Below the pieces are notes generated by a model. That model ran no database searches and was not told the origin of the DNA. It saw nothing but the letters and a program-made list of their open reading frames with translations. Position numbers and translations under genes: made by a program. Shown in pieces: positions 24,469-33,330 of a stretch of 42,329 bases of DNA. The DNA comes from a virus, in the IMG/VR virus record IMGVR_UViG_3300010372_000006, positions 1 through 42,329 of that record. One strand, 5' to 3'. Numbering within the stretch: the stretch's first letter is position 1; each line of letters starts with the position of its first letter.

Positions 24469-26300
24469 ACTCGATACTCCCGTGAGGTGTGTGGTATATC
24501 CATTTGCCTGGCTGCCGCTACCACGCGCAGTGACCGGCGGTCAGGAGCCGGTTCGTCGGCGTTGATCTTGAAGACGTTACGACCCAGGCCGGCGAGGCCA
24601 ACCGCCGATTCCGGCTCCGAGTAGATCCAACGGAGGCGACGGGCGCCCTTCTCGCTCTTCAGGGACGCCCAGGGAAGCGCAATTTGGGCTCTGCACTCGG
24701 CCTGATCTGGATCGGCGCTTCTGGTGGCGTTTTCAAATTCTGCCGAGCTTTCTGCCGACGCAGTTGCTGGCGACAGGACCGCCGTGGTGGTCTTTGTGAA
24801 GTAAAAGCGATTCGCGGCAGCCATGGCCTCTGCGCTTGACGTCACCCTTCTGGCCAGGCCCGCGACCGCATTGCTGGCCGTAGCTCCGTCAGCGACCGCT
24901 GTGCCGCTGGCATCGGCTATCTTGTAAGCCGAATCGGAGAGCAGGCAGGCGGCAGAAGCCTCCGATTGCGCTTTTGCGTAGCGGGTCACGCTCACTTCCA
25001 GGCTTTCGGCCAGCGCCTCGCTGCTGGATTGGGCGCCAACGGCATTCCAGATCCGCGGGCTAATTGTCGCTTCAGCCGCTGACTCGGCCAGCGAAAACGC
25101 CAGCCTCGACCGATTGGCGGTCGGAGCAGTCGCTGAAGCGTGCGCAGAGGATTTTGCGTTTGCCCACACAAGGTGAGTAACGCCAATCTGTCCGCTCTGG
25201 CTGAAGGAATCGGCTTTTGCGCTCGCGACCCCATGAGCGTCTGCCTCAATAAATGGCACAACGCCCATTTCGGCCCACGCCGGCTGCCGAACGCCTGTCA
25301 TTTGAGGAATCCGGACAGCGTTCGGGCGGGAGATTTCTGCCGTTGCAAAGGCTTTGGCCCAGGCAAAAGAGGTTTTGTGCTCGGAGCCGCCCAGGTAAAA
25401 GCTCGGAGAGCAGACCATGCCGGCTTCAGCAAGAGCTAGGCTGGCCGCCGAATGGCTCTGGCTGATCTGGCCGCTGGCCAGCGATTCGGCAGAGGCCCGC
25501 GACCCTGCTGCGTCACGCGCAACGTAAACGCTTTCCGGGCTCAGGCTTGAGCTAGCGACTGCATACGTCAGGCTTTTGGCCAGAATGGCGCTGTGCAAGC
25601 CTCGGGAGCTCGCTCGGGCAATGCCCGTTCCTCGCGCGTATTGCTGGTTAACCGTCAGGACTTCTGTATCGCCGCCCTTATTGAACGTGAGCGCGCGGCC
25701 AATAACCGGACGGGGCGTCATCCATCGGGTGAGATCGTAGGCCAGTTCTGCCGTTACCGCCTCGCCAGACAAGGCCGGCGAAGACGGCACGATGATTCGT
25801 GTCGAAAGAACACTGGCGCTTATACTGATATCAGCGGTGCCAGGCACCCCGTCCTGGCTCCACCAGCTTCCGCCAATCGCGAACCCGTTTAGCGTCCGAT
25901 CATGGGGCTTCGGTGAATTGCCAGCGAATGCGGTTCTGGACAATGCCGCACTGGATTGCGAAACAGCTTCCTCGCTGGACTCCATCAGCGTCTGGCGAAC
26001 GGCCGTTGCCGATGCCTCGGCCTCTGGCTCCATTTTTTCAGCCGGCACCCGGGTTATTTTCCAGGCGTCCACTTCAGGCGCATCACAAAGACCGGCCGCA
26101 ACCCCCGACATGAAAGCCGTGCGAGTCGCTGTCGCCGGCGAGCTTGCAGACTCCGCCTGAACCTGACCTTCCGGAAGCACTATCCGAGTCGGCTCAAACC
26201 CGAAGGCTTGCGCCTGAGCAGAGATCGCCACACACCCAGCGAATGTGTAGCGAATCGTGCCGTTCAGGATTAAGCCGTTAAGCAATCCAGCGCTGGACAT
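24465..26300 (-). CDS. Large Ala/Ser-rich degenerate-repeat structural protein, unrecognised
   Basis: This 611-residue protein begins MSSAGLLNGLILNGTIRYTF. It has long tracts of alternating Ala/Ser/Thr (ATATRTAF, ASATAVRQ, SSAHASATAPTANR, EASAACLLSDSAYKIADAS) interrupted by Arg, Trp and Pro. This suggests beta-strand repeats such as a fibrous or solenoid structure. No catalytic motif or signal peptide is visible. It lies between the Gp80-like protein and the fibre adaptor, so a tail-fibre shaft or decoration protein is a reasonable inference. The function is unknown. Confidence 0.8.
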   Translation of the reverse strand: MSSAGLLNGLILNGTIRYTFAGCVAISAQAQAFGFEPTRIVLPEGQVQAESASSPATATRTAFMSGVAAGLCDAPEVDAWKITRVPAEKMEPEAEASATAVRQTLMESSEEAVSQSSAALSRTAFAGNSPKPHDRTLNGFAIGGSWWSQDGVPGTADISISASVLSTRIIVPSSPALSGEAVTAELAYDLTRWMTPRPVIGRALTFNKGGDTEVLTVNQQYARGTGIARASSRGLHSAILAKSLTYAVASSSLSPESVYVARDAAGSRASAESLASGQISQSHSAASLALAEAGMVCSPSFYLGGSEHKTSFAWAKAFATAEISRPNAVRIPQMTGVRQPAWAEMGVVPFIEADAHGVASAKADSFSQSGQIGVTHLVWANAKSSAHASATAPTANRSRLAFSLAESAAEATISPRIWNAVGAQSSSEALAESLEVSVTRYAKAQSEASAACLLSDSAYKIADASGTAVADGATASNAVAGLARRVTSSAEAMAAANRFYFTKTTTAVLSPATASAESSAEFENATRSADPDQAECRAQIALPWASLKSEKGARRLRWIYSEPESAVGLAGLGRNVFKINADEPAPDRRSLRVVAAARQMDIPHTSREYRV

Positions 26301-26316
26301 TAGGTGCTACTCCCGC

Positions 26317-26739
26317 TTACCGGAGAACAATTTCAATGCCGCCCTTGTCAATGGACAGCACATCGTTGATTTCAAGGGTTTTGGCGGTGGTAAACGGGGC
26401 GTGGTACAGCATGTTGCCGCCCGATTGCGCGTCATAAATCGCGTAGTGGGTAATGGTCACGGTACCGTCCGCAATCGGCGGGAACTGCAGCAGCTTGGCA
26501 TTGGAGGTCATGGTTCCATCGCCGGACGGGGCCGGAGCGGTCCAGCCAGAGTCAATCGTTCCGCCTTTGGCGGCGTCTTGGCGCAGATAGCTTGAGTCCG
26601 CCACCTCGGTGCCGGTGTTTGCGTCGGTGGGGTCGCTAGTGAACAGCGCCACGTAGATGTTGGAGGGCGTCGAGAGCGGATTCCCGCGAAGGGTGTGCTC
26701 AAGAATACCTTCTTCCAAGTGGTCAGAAAATGCAGACAT
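26317..26739 (-). CDS. Gp80-like small virion protein (head/tail fibre-type)
   Basis: This 140-residue protein begins MSAFSDHLEEGILEHTLRGN, continues with SNIYVALFTSDPTDANTG, and ends with beta strands including HYAIYDAQSGGNML. This matches a common phage virion family (Gp80-like putative tail/head fibre protein), known from sequence and with limited functional data. It has a beta-rich fold of typical length. It lies after the adaptors and before the Ala/Ser-rich protein, and likely forms part of the tail or collar. Confidence 0.8.
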   Translation of the reverse strand: MSAFSDHLEEGILEHTLRGNPLSTPSNIYVALFTSDPTDANTGTEVADSSYLRQDAAKGGTIDSGWTAPAPSGDGTMTSNAKLLQFPPIADGTVTITHYAIYDAQSGGNMLYHAPFTTAKTLEINDVLSIDKGGIEIVLR

Positions 26740-26772
26740 GGTTTTCTCCTGATCAGGGTGGTGTTTCCGGGG

Positions 26773-27324
26773 TTACAGGAATGACCGCGCCCGGACGCGG
26801 TTTCTGGCCTGGTTGTGCCCAAGCCGAGATAGGCGCTTCGCATCGGTGATTGCCGAGCGAAACCGTTGTTCGTAGTAAGCGGCAAGCTGAGCGTCGCGCC
26901 AGGGCTGGGGCATTAGAAGCAGTCGCCATCGGGCGCCGTCGGCCATGGCCTCGCCCCATCGCTCCAAAACTTCGGCCGGAGGGGTATCGCCTGGCGTCGG
27001 CCGGCAAGCCACTTTGCCGGTAAGCAGGTCGTTTTCCGGCGTCCTGGCAAACTCCACTACTCGCGGGGAAACCTGCCGGTACTTGGTGGCCGGCACTTCG
27101 CTGTCACCGTCAAAAAGCGCAATGACTCGAAGCGGCTCGCCGTCATTGGCAATGACTTGCGGGTAATCGGTGGTAGCACCCACTACCGCGTAACCGGTTT
27201 GAACCCACGCATCGGCCTCGGTGCATAGATCGCGAGCGGATCGCTTGATCTGATCGGAAACTGTCATCAGTGGCGCGTCGGGCACATCAACGGCCACCTG
27301 GTTGATCAAGTCGTCCAGGGTCAT
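26773..27324 (-). CDS. Head-tail adaptor/connector protein
   Basis: This 183-residue protein begins MTLDDLINQVAVDVPDAPLM and contains helices with SVSDQIKRSARDLC-like spacing, a beta middle and a helical end (AAYYEQRFRSAITDAKRL). The helix-beta-helix plan is like phage tail-completion adaptors. Its ATG overlaps the stop of the upstream adaptor (4 bp). It likely attaches the tail below the portal. The family assignment is by plan and position, not by a diagnostic motif. Confidence 0.7.
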   Translation of the reverse strand: MTLDDLINQVAVDVPDAPLMTVSDQIKRSARDLCTEADAWVQTGYAVVGATTDYPQVIANDGEPLRVIALFDGDSEVPATKYRQVSPRVVEFARTPENDLLTGKVACRPTPGDTPPAEVLERWGEAMADGARWRLLLMPQPWRDAQLAAYYEQRFRSAITDAKRLSRLGHNQARNRVRARSFL

Positions 27325-28022
27325 GCGCTTGTCCTCTGCGGATTGGCTGACAGATCAGGCGCGTTGGGGGAGGTGCGCTGATCGGTCTGCGCCTTGCCAG
27401 ACAGCTGCTGCATGAAGGCGTTGTAGTGCATCTGCGAGCGGTTCAGGTTGGCGGCATGCTCTGCGTCTTTGGCGTAGGCCCGATACAGGATGTAATCGAG
27501 CGCCACCGGGGCGTAGGCATCGTTCAGCTTGAAGGTTTCAGTGCCTACAACATCGAGCCCACTTGCCTTGTCGTGCGGCTCTGGCACGGCGGAATAGATG
27601 ATTTCCAGAGCAGCGCCGGACGCCGCCGGCGGATACACGTAGAACGTCGCCGGGTCCAGGTCATCGAACACGTATTGCTCGATGTTCTGGCTGTCCGGGT
27701 CCGAATGCCAGGTTCGCCGGGTGGAATCCAGCGCCTTGCGGGTGGTGACCATCACGGCCATTTGGTTGCTACCGGTGCCGGTATTGCGCACTACGTCGAT
27801 CAACCGAAGCCCGGAGGCTGGGATTTTTTGCTTTGTGCCGGCGTCCAGCGCTTTTTCTTCGTTGACCGAGTAAGCATCCGGCTTCAGCTGCACAGCGGCC
27901 TGATAAAACTCATTCAGCCAGCCAATCAGCTCTTCATTGGTCCAGCGGGTGCCGGCGGCCGTCACCTCCTGCAGCACCAATTTTGCGTTGTTAATAATCG
28001 AAGCAACGGTGGTGACGGCCAT
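27321..28022 (-). CDS. Phage adaptor protein (DUF6682-like)
   Basis: This 233-residue protein contains the pattern RWTNEELIGWLNEFYQAA, then GLRLIDVVRN, the aromatic TWHSDPDSQ region, and TFYVYPPAASGAALEIIYS. These match the DUF6682 adaptor family found next to capsid genes. The C-terminus is polar and probably flexible. It is followed by a second adaptor and likely forms a gatekeeper ring under the portal. Confidence 0.82.
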   Translation of the reverse strand: MAVTTVASIINNAKLVLQEVTAAGTRWTNEELIGWLNEFYQAAVQLKPDAYSVNEEKALDAGTKQKIPASGLRLIDVVRNTGTGSNQMAVMVTTRKALDSTRRTWHSDPDSQNIEQYVFDDLDPATFYVYPPAASGAALEIIYSAVPEPHDKASGLDVVGTETFKLNDAYAPVALDYILYRAYAKDAEHAANLNRSQMHYNAFMQQLSGKAQTDQRTSPNAPDLSANPQRTSA

Positions 28023-28025
28023 GAC

Positions 28026-28394
28026 TTACACCTCCCGCATATTGCGCTTTTTAGCCAGCGCGGCGGTGTACGGGTAAAACGCTTTGGTGCGAGTGTTCTG
28101 CAGCAGTCGGCCCTGGTATTTCAGGTCGCTGTCGTGGTCAGAGGGGCCGGCTTCGGCGGGCTCTGTGGTTGCGGCCGGGTCAGGCTCAGTGGTATCACCA
28201 CCCTGCTCGTCGCCTGCCTCTTGCGGCTCCGGCTCGCCCTCGTGCTCGTCCAGATGGGCGTGTAGCTCGGCGCGCAGAATGTCCATGTTTTTGCGGCGGT
28301 CCAGCTCCAGCGGCGGGGTCAGCTCTCGGCCAATCGCCTCCAGCTTTTCCTTGTTGCCGGCTTCGTCAATACGGGTGCGGATTTCCTCACTCAT
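28026..28394 (-). CDS. Acidic head-region protein with possible helix-extension-helix start
   Basis: This 122-residue protein's N-terminal helix pair (EKLEAIGRELTPPLELDRRKNMDILRAEL, split here as two helices with RRKNMDILRAEL second) resembles small HeH/LEM-like folds of phage head proteins. The middle (about 55-88) is an acidic, disordered Glu/Pro/Thr linker, and the C-terminus is basic. It lies between the capsid and adaptor genes. The function is unknown. Confidence 0.72.
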   Translation of the reverse strand: MSEEIRTRIDEAGNKEKLEAIGRELTPPLELDRRKNMDILRAELHAHLDEHEGEPEPQEAGDEQGGDTTEPDPAATTEPAEAGPSDHDSDLKYQGRLLQNTRTKAFYPYTAALAKKRNMREV

Positions 28395-28429
28395 GGGGAA
28401 AGCTCCTTCAGTGCAATCGGGGAAAGGTT

Positions 28430-28447
28430 GCCGCCCCGAAGGGCGGC
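28430..28447 (-). terminator. UUCG-loop hairpin after the major capsid gene
   Basis: This perfect 7-bp GC stem (GCCGCCC/GGGCGGC) has a UUCG tetraloop on the - strand transcript and starts 11 bases after the capsid stop codon. The T-tract is poor, so it is more likely an mRNA stabiliser or partial terminator that keeps capsid expression above downstream genes. Confidence 0.5.
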
Positions 28448-28457
28448 GTCAGGCGGA

Positions 28458-29399
28458 TTAGCCGCGCTCTGCGTACAGGTGACCGGCCGCTTTCGGGTCG
28501 ATCATCTCGTAGCCGAACACGTTCAGGCCGCGGATCAGCTTGCCGAAGTCTTGCGGGTTCGGCAGCGTCTCCATGTTGGTCATCTGGCTGGCGAAGGTCA
28601 GCGCCTTCTTGTGGCCAAACATGACGTTGGTGGCCTTGTTGGTGGTTGTCGCGTCGGTCACAACACTCATGTTGTTGGACACATACACGTCGAACCGGTC
28701 CAGCTGGCCAACCTTGCCGTTGCGGAACACGGAGTCGTTGTCGCCCATGGCGCTGGCGTCGCGCAGGTCGGACTTCTTCAGCATGCCGTTCATCCACGCG
28801 GGGAGGATGATGTAGCGCTGATCGTCCGGCACGTTCTGCTCGTCCAGCACGGAGCCGCAATCCACGATTACGTCCATGATGTTGGCCTTGGTGATCGCCA
28901 CCGGCGCGCCGGCTTCGCCCAGGTTGTAGGAGCCAGACTTCACGCCTGCTGCAGCGCCGGTGTTCTCGGCGGCTACGTCGGCGTAGACATCGCCCAGAAT
29001 CTGGGTGTCAATGGCAATCTTCATCTGCTGACCGGCGTCATCAGACCAGTTGTCCATCAGCTTGATGTCGGCCTGGTAGGCGTCCACATCGTTGACCTCA
29101 AAGGCAAAGTATTTCGCCTGGTCAATGTGCAGCTCTACCTTGTCGGAGGTAGGTTTTTCGTAGTTCAGTCCGCCGCCAATCTGATAGTCGTTGATCACGA
29201 TGGATGGGGTGGTGCGGATCTGTACCGTATCGCCCTGGCTGCGAACCTCGCCTTCGTAGTCGGTGTTGGCGATTTCTGCAAAACAGGTGCGCTCATAGAG
29301 CTTTTGCACCATTTTTCCGCTCCATACCTCGGGGATAAAGCCGGAGGTGCTGGAGCTGGAATAGTCCGGGTGACCTGCGTCACGAGTTGGACCTGCCAT
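28458..29399 (-). CDS. Major capsid protein
   Basis: This 313-residue protein begins MAGPTRDAGHPDYSSSSTSG and continues with FIPEVWSGKMVQKLYERTCF, an N-arm pattern found in HK97-fold capsid proteins. The spine-like helix region and the C-terminal beta region are of ordinary size. It lies after portal and scaffold and before the adaptors, the usual capsid position, and has a good ribosome-binding site (AAGGAGAAATATC before ATG). It forms the icosahedral shell. Confidence 0.9.
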   Translation of the reverse strand: MAGPTRDAGHPDYSSSSTSGFIPEVWSGKMVQKLYERTCFAEIANTDYEGEVRSQGDTVQIRTTPSIVINDYQIGGGLNYEKPTSDKVELHIDQAKYFAFEVNDVDAYQADIKLMDNWSDDAGQQMKIAIDTQILGDVYADVAAENTGAAAGVKSGSYNLGEAGAPVAITKANIMDVIVDCGSVLDEQNVPDDQRYIILPAWMNGMLKKSDLRDASAMGDNDSVFRNGKVGQLDRFDVYVSNNMSVVTDATTTNKATNVMFGHKKALTFASQMTNMETLPNPQDFGKLIRGLNVFGYEMIDPKAAGHLYAERG

Positions 29400-29440
29400 G
29401 ATATTTCTCCTTCACAAAAGAATCGGGAACCCGTCGGGGC

Positions 29441-30391
29441 CTACTGAATGCGGCCTTCCTTCTGGGCCCGGAAAATGTCGGCTTCCAGTCGCTGCGCCTC
29501 GTCTCGGCCGTATTTGCCCTGCGTCTTGTCACGGTAGAACTGACTGATCTGCGCGCGGGTCCACATGGTTTGCCCTTGCGGGGTCTCGGTGGCCCGGCTG
29601 GTTTGCGGGTCAATCTGGTCTTCGGGGATCTGCGGCTTCTGAGGTTGCTGCGACTGGTCAATAAAGGCTTTGAACACGCCGGCTACCTGGCCTGCGTCCA
29701 GTGCCTGTTGCGCTTCACTCAGCGTCTGCTGGCGCTGTTTACCGGTCTGCGGGTCAAACTCGGCCAGGAACTTGTGGAAAGCGGGGTCGTTGTTGATGGT
29801 CAGGTAGTTCGGGACCATGTCTTGCAGGGCAGTCCAGAATGTCGCTTCGGCGTTCTGGCGCTTTTCCTGCTCGAACTGGCTTACCTTTCGCTCCAACTCA
29901 TCCACTTTCGGGTTGTGGCCGGTGTCACGACTGGTCATGCGCTTGACGAAATCCACCAGGTCTTCACCAAACTCATCCTTGAACTTCTCCAGCTGCTCTT
30001 CGGGGATGCCGCTGGTGTCGCTGGATGACTGGCTTTGAGCGGTTTTAAGCTCTTCGATCTGGCGATCACGTTGTTGCACCTGGGATTCCAGGTCGTGGAC
30101 CTTCTGCTGCAGCGCGGGCACCTCGGCGTTGTACTTGCCTTGCAAGACGTTGAAGCGGTTTTCCCAGTAGCTTTCTGGCTTAGCCTCTTCAGGCTTCGGC
30201 TCAGGCTCCTGAGAGCGCTTGTCGTCTTCGGCAGCCTCTTTGCCGGTGTCTGCGGATTGCGGCTCAGTGCCGGTGGCTTCAGACTGCTTCTCGCTTTCTT
30301 CCGGAGCCGGGGTCTCGCCGGGGTTCTCGGAGGGCTCGAAGTGTGCGGTGGCGTTGTCCACCTGCTGCTGAACGGACTTCGGTAGTGGCAT
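29441..30391 (-). CDS. Scaffolding protein
   Basis: This protein has 316 residues from ATG 30391, which has AGGAG about 5 bases upstream; an upstream in-frame start is not needed. The N-terminal ~100 residues are acidic, disordered and rich in Glu, Pro and Gln. A coiled coil spans about 105-150 (QQKVHDLESQVQQRDRQIEELK, split as heptads). Helical and basic C-terminal residues (QISQFYRDKTQGKYGRDEAQR) fit the capsid-binding end of scaffolds. It lies between portal and capsid genes. Confidence 0.85.
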   Translation of the reverse strand: MPLPKSVQQQVDNATAHFEPSENPGETPAPEESEKQSEATGTEPQSADTGKEAAEDDKRSQEPEPKPEEAKPESYWENRFNVLQGKYNAEVPALQQKVHDLESQVQQRDRQIEELKTAQSQSSSDTSGIPEEQLEKFKDEFGEDLVDFVKRMTSRDTGHNPKVDELERKVSQFEQEKRQNAEATFWTALQDMVPNYLTINNDPAFHKFLAEFDPQTGKQRQQTLSEAQQALDAGQVAGVFKAFIDQSQQPQKPQIPEDQIDPQTSRATETPQGQTMWTRAQISQFYRDKTQGKYGRDEAQRLEADIFRAQKEGRIQ

Positions 30392-30489
30392 ATCAACTCC
30401 TGATAAGTGAGCCGGCATGGCCGGGGTTCACGATTCGGGGTCACGGGTTCGGCCGCCTGTCTGCAGTCAGGCACCGAGCGTTCGCCCAC

Positions 30490-30522
30490 AAAAAAACCGC
30501 CTCCCATCACTGGTGAAGCGGC
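30490..30522 (-). terminator. Rho-independent terminator between the portal module and scaffold
   Basis: On the - strand, a GC-rich stem (CCGCTTC pairing with GAGGCGG through one wobble, plus an inner CCA/TGG and a GTGA loop) is followed by a run of seven Ts. It lies about 30 bases after the small TTG-start gene and about 100 bases before the scaffold start. It could lower read-through into the capsid genes or be bypassed by antitermination. Confidence 0.75.
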
Positions 30523-30553
30523 TTTCTGGTGGGGCCTGGCGTACCAGGCGGCG

Positions 30554-30781
30554 TTACTGGTCGAAGCGCTTTCGCACTACGTCCGGGGATTGCTCAATGT
30601 CGTCAATAAGCTCGCCCCGGGCTTTGATTGAACCCTGAAGGCGCATTAACAGGGCGTGCTCCTGCGTTTGCTCCAACTGCTTGCGGTCCTGCTCCTGCTT
30701 GCGGCTGAGCCAGTCCAAAACCTTGCGGCCCTCGGGGGAGCGCGCGATTCTGGCCAGGGCCTTCCATTCCTGCTCTTCCAA
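30554..30781 (-). CDS. Small charged helical protein overlapping the portal 3' end
   Basis: This 75-residue protein starts at TTG 30781, with a full AGGAGG six bases upstream (30788-30793). About 179 bases overlap the end of the portal gene in another frame. It is highly charged and helical (EEQEWKALARIARSPEGRKVLDWL, split in two helices), like a small head-completion or regulatory protein. The ribosome-binding site and protein quality argue that it is real. Its function is unknown. Confidence 0.7.
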   Translation of the reverse strand: MEEQEWKALARIARSPEGRKVLDWLSRKQEQDRKQLEQTQEHALLMRLQGSIKARGELIDDIEQSPDVVRKRFDQ

Positions 30782-32930
30782 CGGGAACCTCCTGCTGGGG
30801 TTGCTGCATCATGCCCATGATCTCCAGAAGCAACTTGCGCGCTTCCAGCGGGGTCAGAGTGCGGGTTTTCTCGGTATCGGCCTGCGTCTTGGCGGCGTTT
30901 GCGGTGCGCTCTTGCGCTTGAGCGGCTTTCTCCTGCGCTTCCGCTTCCTTGATCGCCTGCTCCAGCTGCTGCATGGCCTGGCCGGCCTGCTGTTGCTGGG
31001 CCATGTTCTCCTGCATTTTTTCTTCGGAGGGGATCACGCCCGGCATGTCCAGCTTCTCGGCCACGGCTTCGAGCAGGTCGCGGCGCCCTTCTTGTCCGAT
31101 AATGCCCATGTCGAACTCGTTGGCGGTCATGGCCAGGAACTCGGTACGCATCTGGTGGGTTTGTTCGCGAATCAGCATGGCGCTGGATCCGCGCGGCACC
31201 ACCTGGCAATCGCCCTTAATCGCCTTGTCGTCGCTGTACTGCATGTTGTGCAGCCACAAGGCCTCGATTACGCGGCGAATCACGCCCCGGTCAATGTGGC
31301 GAATGGCGTCTTTGATGCCTTTATTGGCGCTCTCCATCAGCATGGACAAGCCAGATGCGGTTTGACCGGCCCCGCCCACGGACTCGTTGCCGTATGCGTA
31401 GCGGGGAATGTTGGTGGCGTCGTCGGCCTTGATCTCGAACCGCTCGAAAACGGTCAGCAATTCATTGGCGTTGCTGCTCGGCTGGTAGAACCGCACCGCC
31501 GGGTTGTTGCCGGTGACGGTGGAATCCTTGGTGCGCCAGACTTTCCACGGATAGATATCCGTCGGGTCTTCGCTCGGGTCCAGACGGTCTTCGTACACCT
31601 CTACCTGGGGGCCGGAGGAAATTGCCAGGTTGTTGGCCAGAGAGCGGGCAGTGGCGTTGCACATATCCTGAATGTCGGCCATCAGCTCGGGGATGGCGGT
31701 ACCCCAGAAGGAGCCCGGCACCGGCTGGAAACTGGCCTTGTGGTAGGGCCGGCGCTCCAGCGGATCGCGGTTGATCTTGACGCGGATCACGTGACGACCA
31801 ATCAGCGTCGCCTCGATTTCGTACTCGGCCAGAGGGTCTTCGATGTCGTCCGGATTTACACCCCACTGCAGCAGGCTGGTGCCCTGAGCGCCGCCGGAAT
31901 AAATTAAGGCGTCAATGGTCTGGCCTCGGGTGAGCCATTCATGACCCCGGCCTTCCAGCTGTGCCCGCTCGCCGTCGGTCCAGAGCCAGTCACGCAACCC
32001 ATTCTGGCCGTGCTCCTGCAGCACCTGCTTAATCGCCTCGGTGTCGTAGGACGGCACACCAATCATCTTCTGCAGCTGGCCCCGGGTGAAGCGGTCGCGC
32101 TCGATGATGTAAGCGCCGTCGTCAATGTCCACTGCGTCCGGGCTCGGGTACAGATCAAACGGGCTGACCCGATACCACTCGGGCCGGATCTCTTGGGTTT
32201 TGATCGGCTTCCAGCCTTCTTGCCAGGCCAGCGTTGAGACGCGGCGCAGGCTGTGACCACGAATAAAGGCGGCCGGGTAGGTCACGAAATCGTCAATGAA
32301 CGCCTCAAACGCTTCATCCCACCGACCCTCGGCCATCTGATCATTGATCAGCTCTTCGTGTCGCTCGGCGGCTTCCTCGGCGCGCTCTTGCGCAGCCCGG
32401 CGAACATGATCCTCGGCCTTTTTCATCACCTCGTCCGGATCCACCGGCGACATTTGCTGGCCTTGCTGCTGAGCCTGCTGCGCTTGAATGGCCTGCTTCT
32501 GCTGGAACTGCTGCATGAACTGCTGAAACACCGGCATCAGGTAGGCCGGCGGCACCTCGGCAATCGGCGTAGGCTCCAAGCCCCAAGGCTTTTCGTTGGC
32601 CGGCATCAGGATATCGCGCACCCAGGCAGCGGCGGCCCGGCACTTGGTGTTAGTCAGCATCATGTAAATGGCGCTGCCGCCTTCCTGCCGGATCGCTTCG
32701 AGCTTTTCGGCGGGATACTGGCCTTTCCGGCGGCGCAGGCAATCCAGAAGCCGAAGCTCCATTTCCTGCTTGGCCATCTTGGCCTCATCCCACGACCGGC
32801 GAATGTGAGCGCCCAGGGAGCTTTCCAGCAACTCTTTGCGGCGAGCTTCTTCGTCGGCCAGCTGCTGAGCCTGCTCTTCGCGCATCATGTCACCGGCGGA
32901 GCGATACTGAAGCAATCCTGTACTAGCCAT
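30603..32930 (-). CDS. Portal (head-tail connector) protein
   Basis: This 775-residue protein begins with a helical, Glu/Gln-rich region. The middle contains the pattern of podoviral portal proteins (WYRVSPFDLYPSPDAVDIDDG, split here; then a long core with RYAYGNESVGGAGQTASGLS around residue 510-530). The C-terminal ~100 residues are Gln/Gly/Pro-rich and probably flexible, and overlap another gene. Portals form the dodecameric DNA channel at one capsid vertex. It lies two genes after the terminase and just before scaffold and capsid. Confidence 0.9.
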   Translation of the reverse strand: MASTGLLQYRSAGDMMREEQAQQLADEEARRKELLESSLGAHIRRSWDEAKMAKQEMELRLLDCLRRRKGQYPAEKLEAIRQEGGSAIYMMLTNTKCRAAAAWVRDILMPANEKPWGLEPTPIAEVPPAYLMPVFQQFMQQFQQKQAIQAQQAQQQGQQMSPVDPDEVMKKAEDHVRRAAQERAEEAAERHEELINDQMAEGRWDEAFEAFIDDFVTYPAAFIRGHSLRRVSTLAWQEGWKPIKTQEIRPEWYRVSPFDLYPSPDAVDIDDGAYIIERDRFTRGQLQKMIGVPSYDTEAIKQVLQEHGQNGLRDWLWTDGERAQLEGRGHEWLTRGQTIDALIYSGGAQGTSLLQWGVNPDDIEDPLAEYEIEATLIGRHVIRVKINRDPLERRPYHKASFQPVPGSFWGTAIPELMADIQDMCNATARSLANNLAISSGPQVEVYEDRLDPSEDPTDIYPWKVWRTKDSTVTGNNPAVRFYQPSSNANELLTVFERFEIKADDATNIPRYAYGNESVGGAGQTASGLSMLMESANKGIKDAIRHIDRGVIRRVIEALWLHNMQYSDDKAIKGDCQVVPRGSSAMLIREQTHQMRTEFLAMTANEFDMGIIGQEGRRDLLEAVAEKLDMPGVIPSEEKMQENMAQQQQAGQAMQQLEQAIKEAEAQEKAAQAQERTANAAKTQADTEKTRTLTPLEARKLLLEIMGMMQQPQQEVPVGRAGMEGPGQNRALPRGPQGFGLAQPQAGAGPQAVGANAGARPVNAPSGFNQSPGRAY

Positions 32931-33321
32931 TCGCGGCGGCCTCTTCGGTCATAATCTCGTACATGGCCTGATCAATGATCTGCTGGCGCTTGCGGCGGCG
33001 GCCACCATTGCGGAGCATCGGGTGAATGTGCTCGAAAATATCGTGCAGGTACGCGGTCGGGCTGGCCTGAAACTCCCGAAGATTGACGTTGAGCGTTACC
33101 CCGAACTCGTCTTGAGTGGCGAACTGCAGTCGAACCCCTGGCTCACGCTCGGTAACGCGCTTTTCAATGATGATCGGGTCAATCTGAATGCCGTCGATGT
33201 CGTTGCGAAACCGCCCGCTTGGCACAGGCAGGCCGGATCTGGAAATGGCCCGGGCTACCATCACAGCCACTTCCCGCTGCGTTAAATCAACAGTGGTCTT
33301 GTCAGAATCCAGAATGGCCAT
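32923..33321 (-). CDS. Hypothetical head-module protein between terminase and portal
   Basis: This 132-residue protein begins MAILDSDKTTVDLTQREVAV and then has a beta-rich middle (GVRLQFATQDEFGVTLNVN). The C-terminal ~35 residues are strongly basic (NGGRRRKRQQIIDQAMYE). It overlaps the portal start by 8 bp. The basic tail would fit a nucleic-acid or scaffold contact. I do not recognise the family. Confidence 0.72.
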   Translation of the reverse strand: MAILDSDKTTVDLTQREVAVMVARAISRSGLPVPSGRFRNDIDGIQIDPIIIEKRVTEREPGVRLQFATQDEFGVTLNVNLREFQASPTAYLHDIFEHIHPMLRNGGRRRKRQQIIDQAMYEIMTEEAAANG

Positions 33322-33330
33322 GGGTAACCT

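Noticed and set aside
22700-26300. A second VR target in nearby fibre genes
   Set aside because: No other copy of the TR core end (GGTTGGCGCCCCGCC on the coding strand) was seen by eye in the window; only one VR is supported.
30681-31907. + strand open frame (408 codons) opposite the portal gene
   Set aside because: It is antisense to a well-supported portal gene, with no start signal or family pattern.
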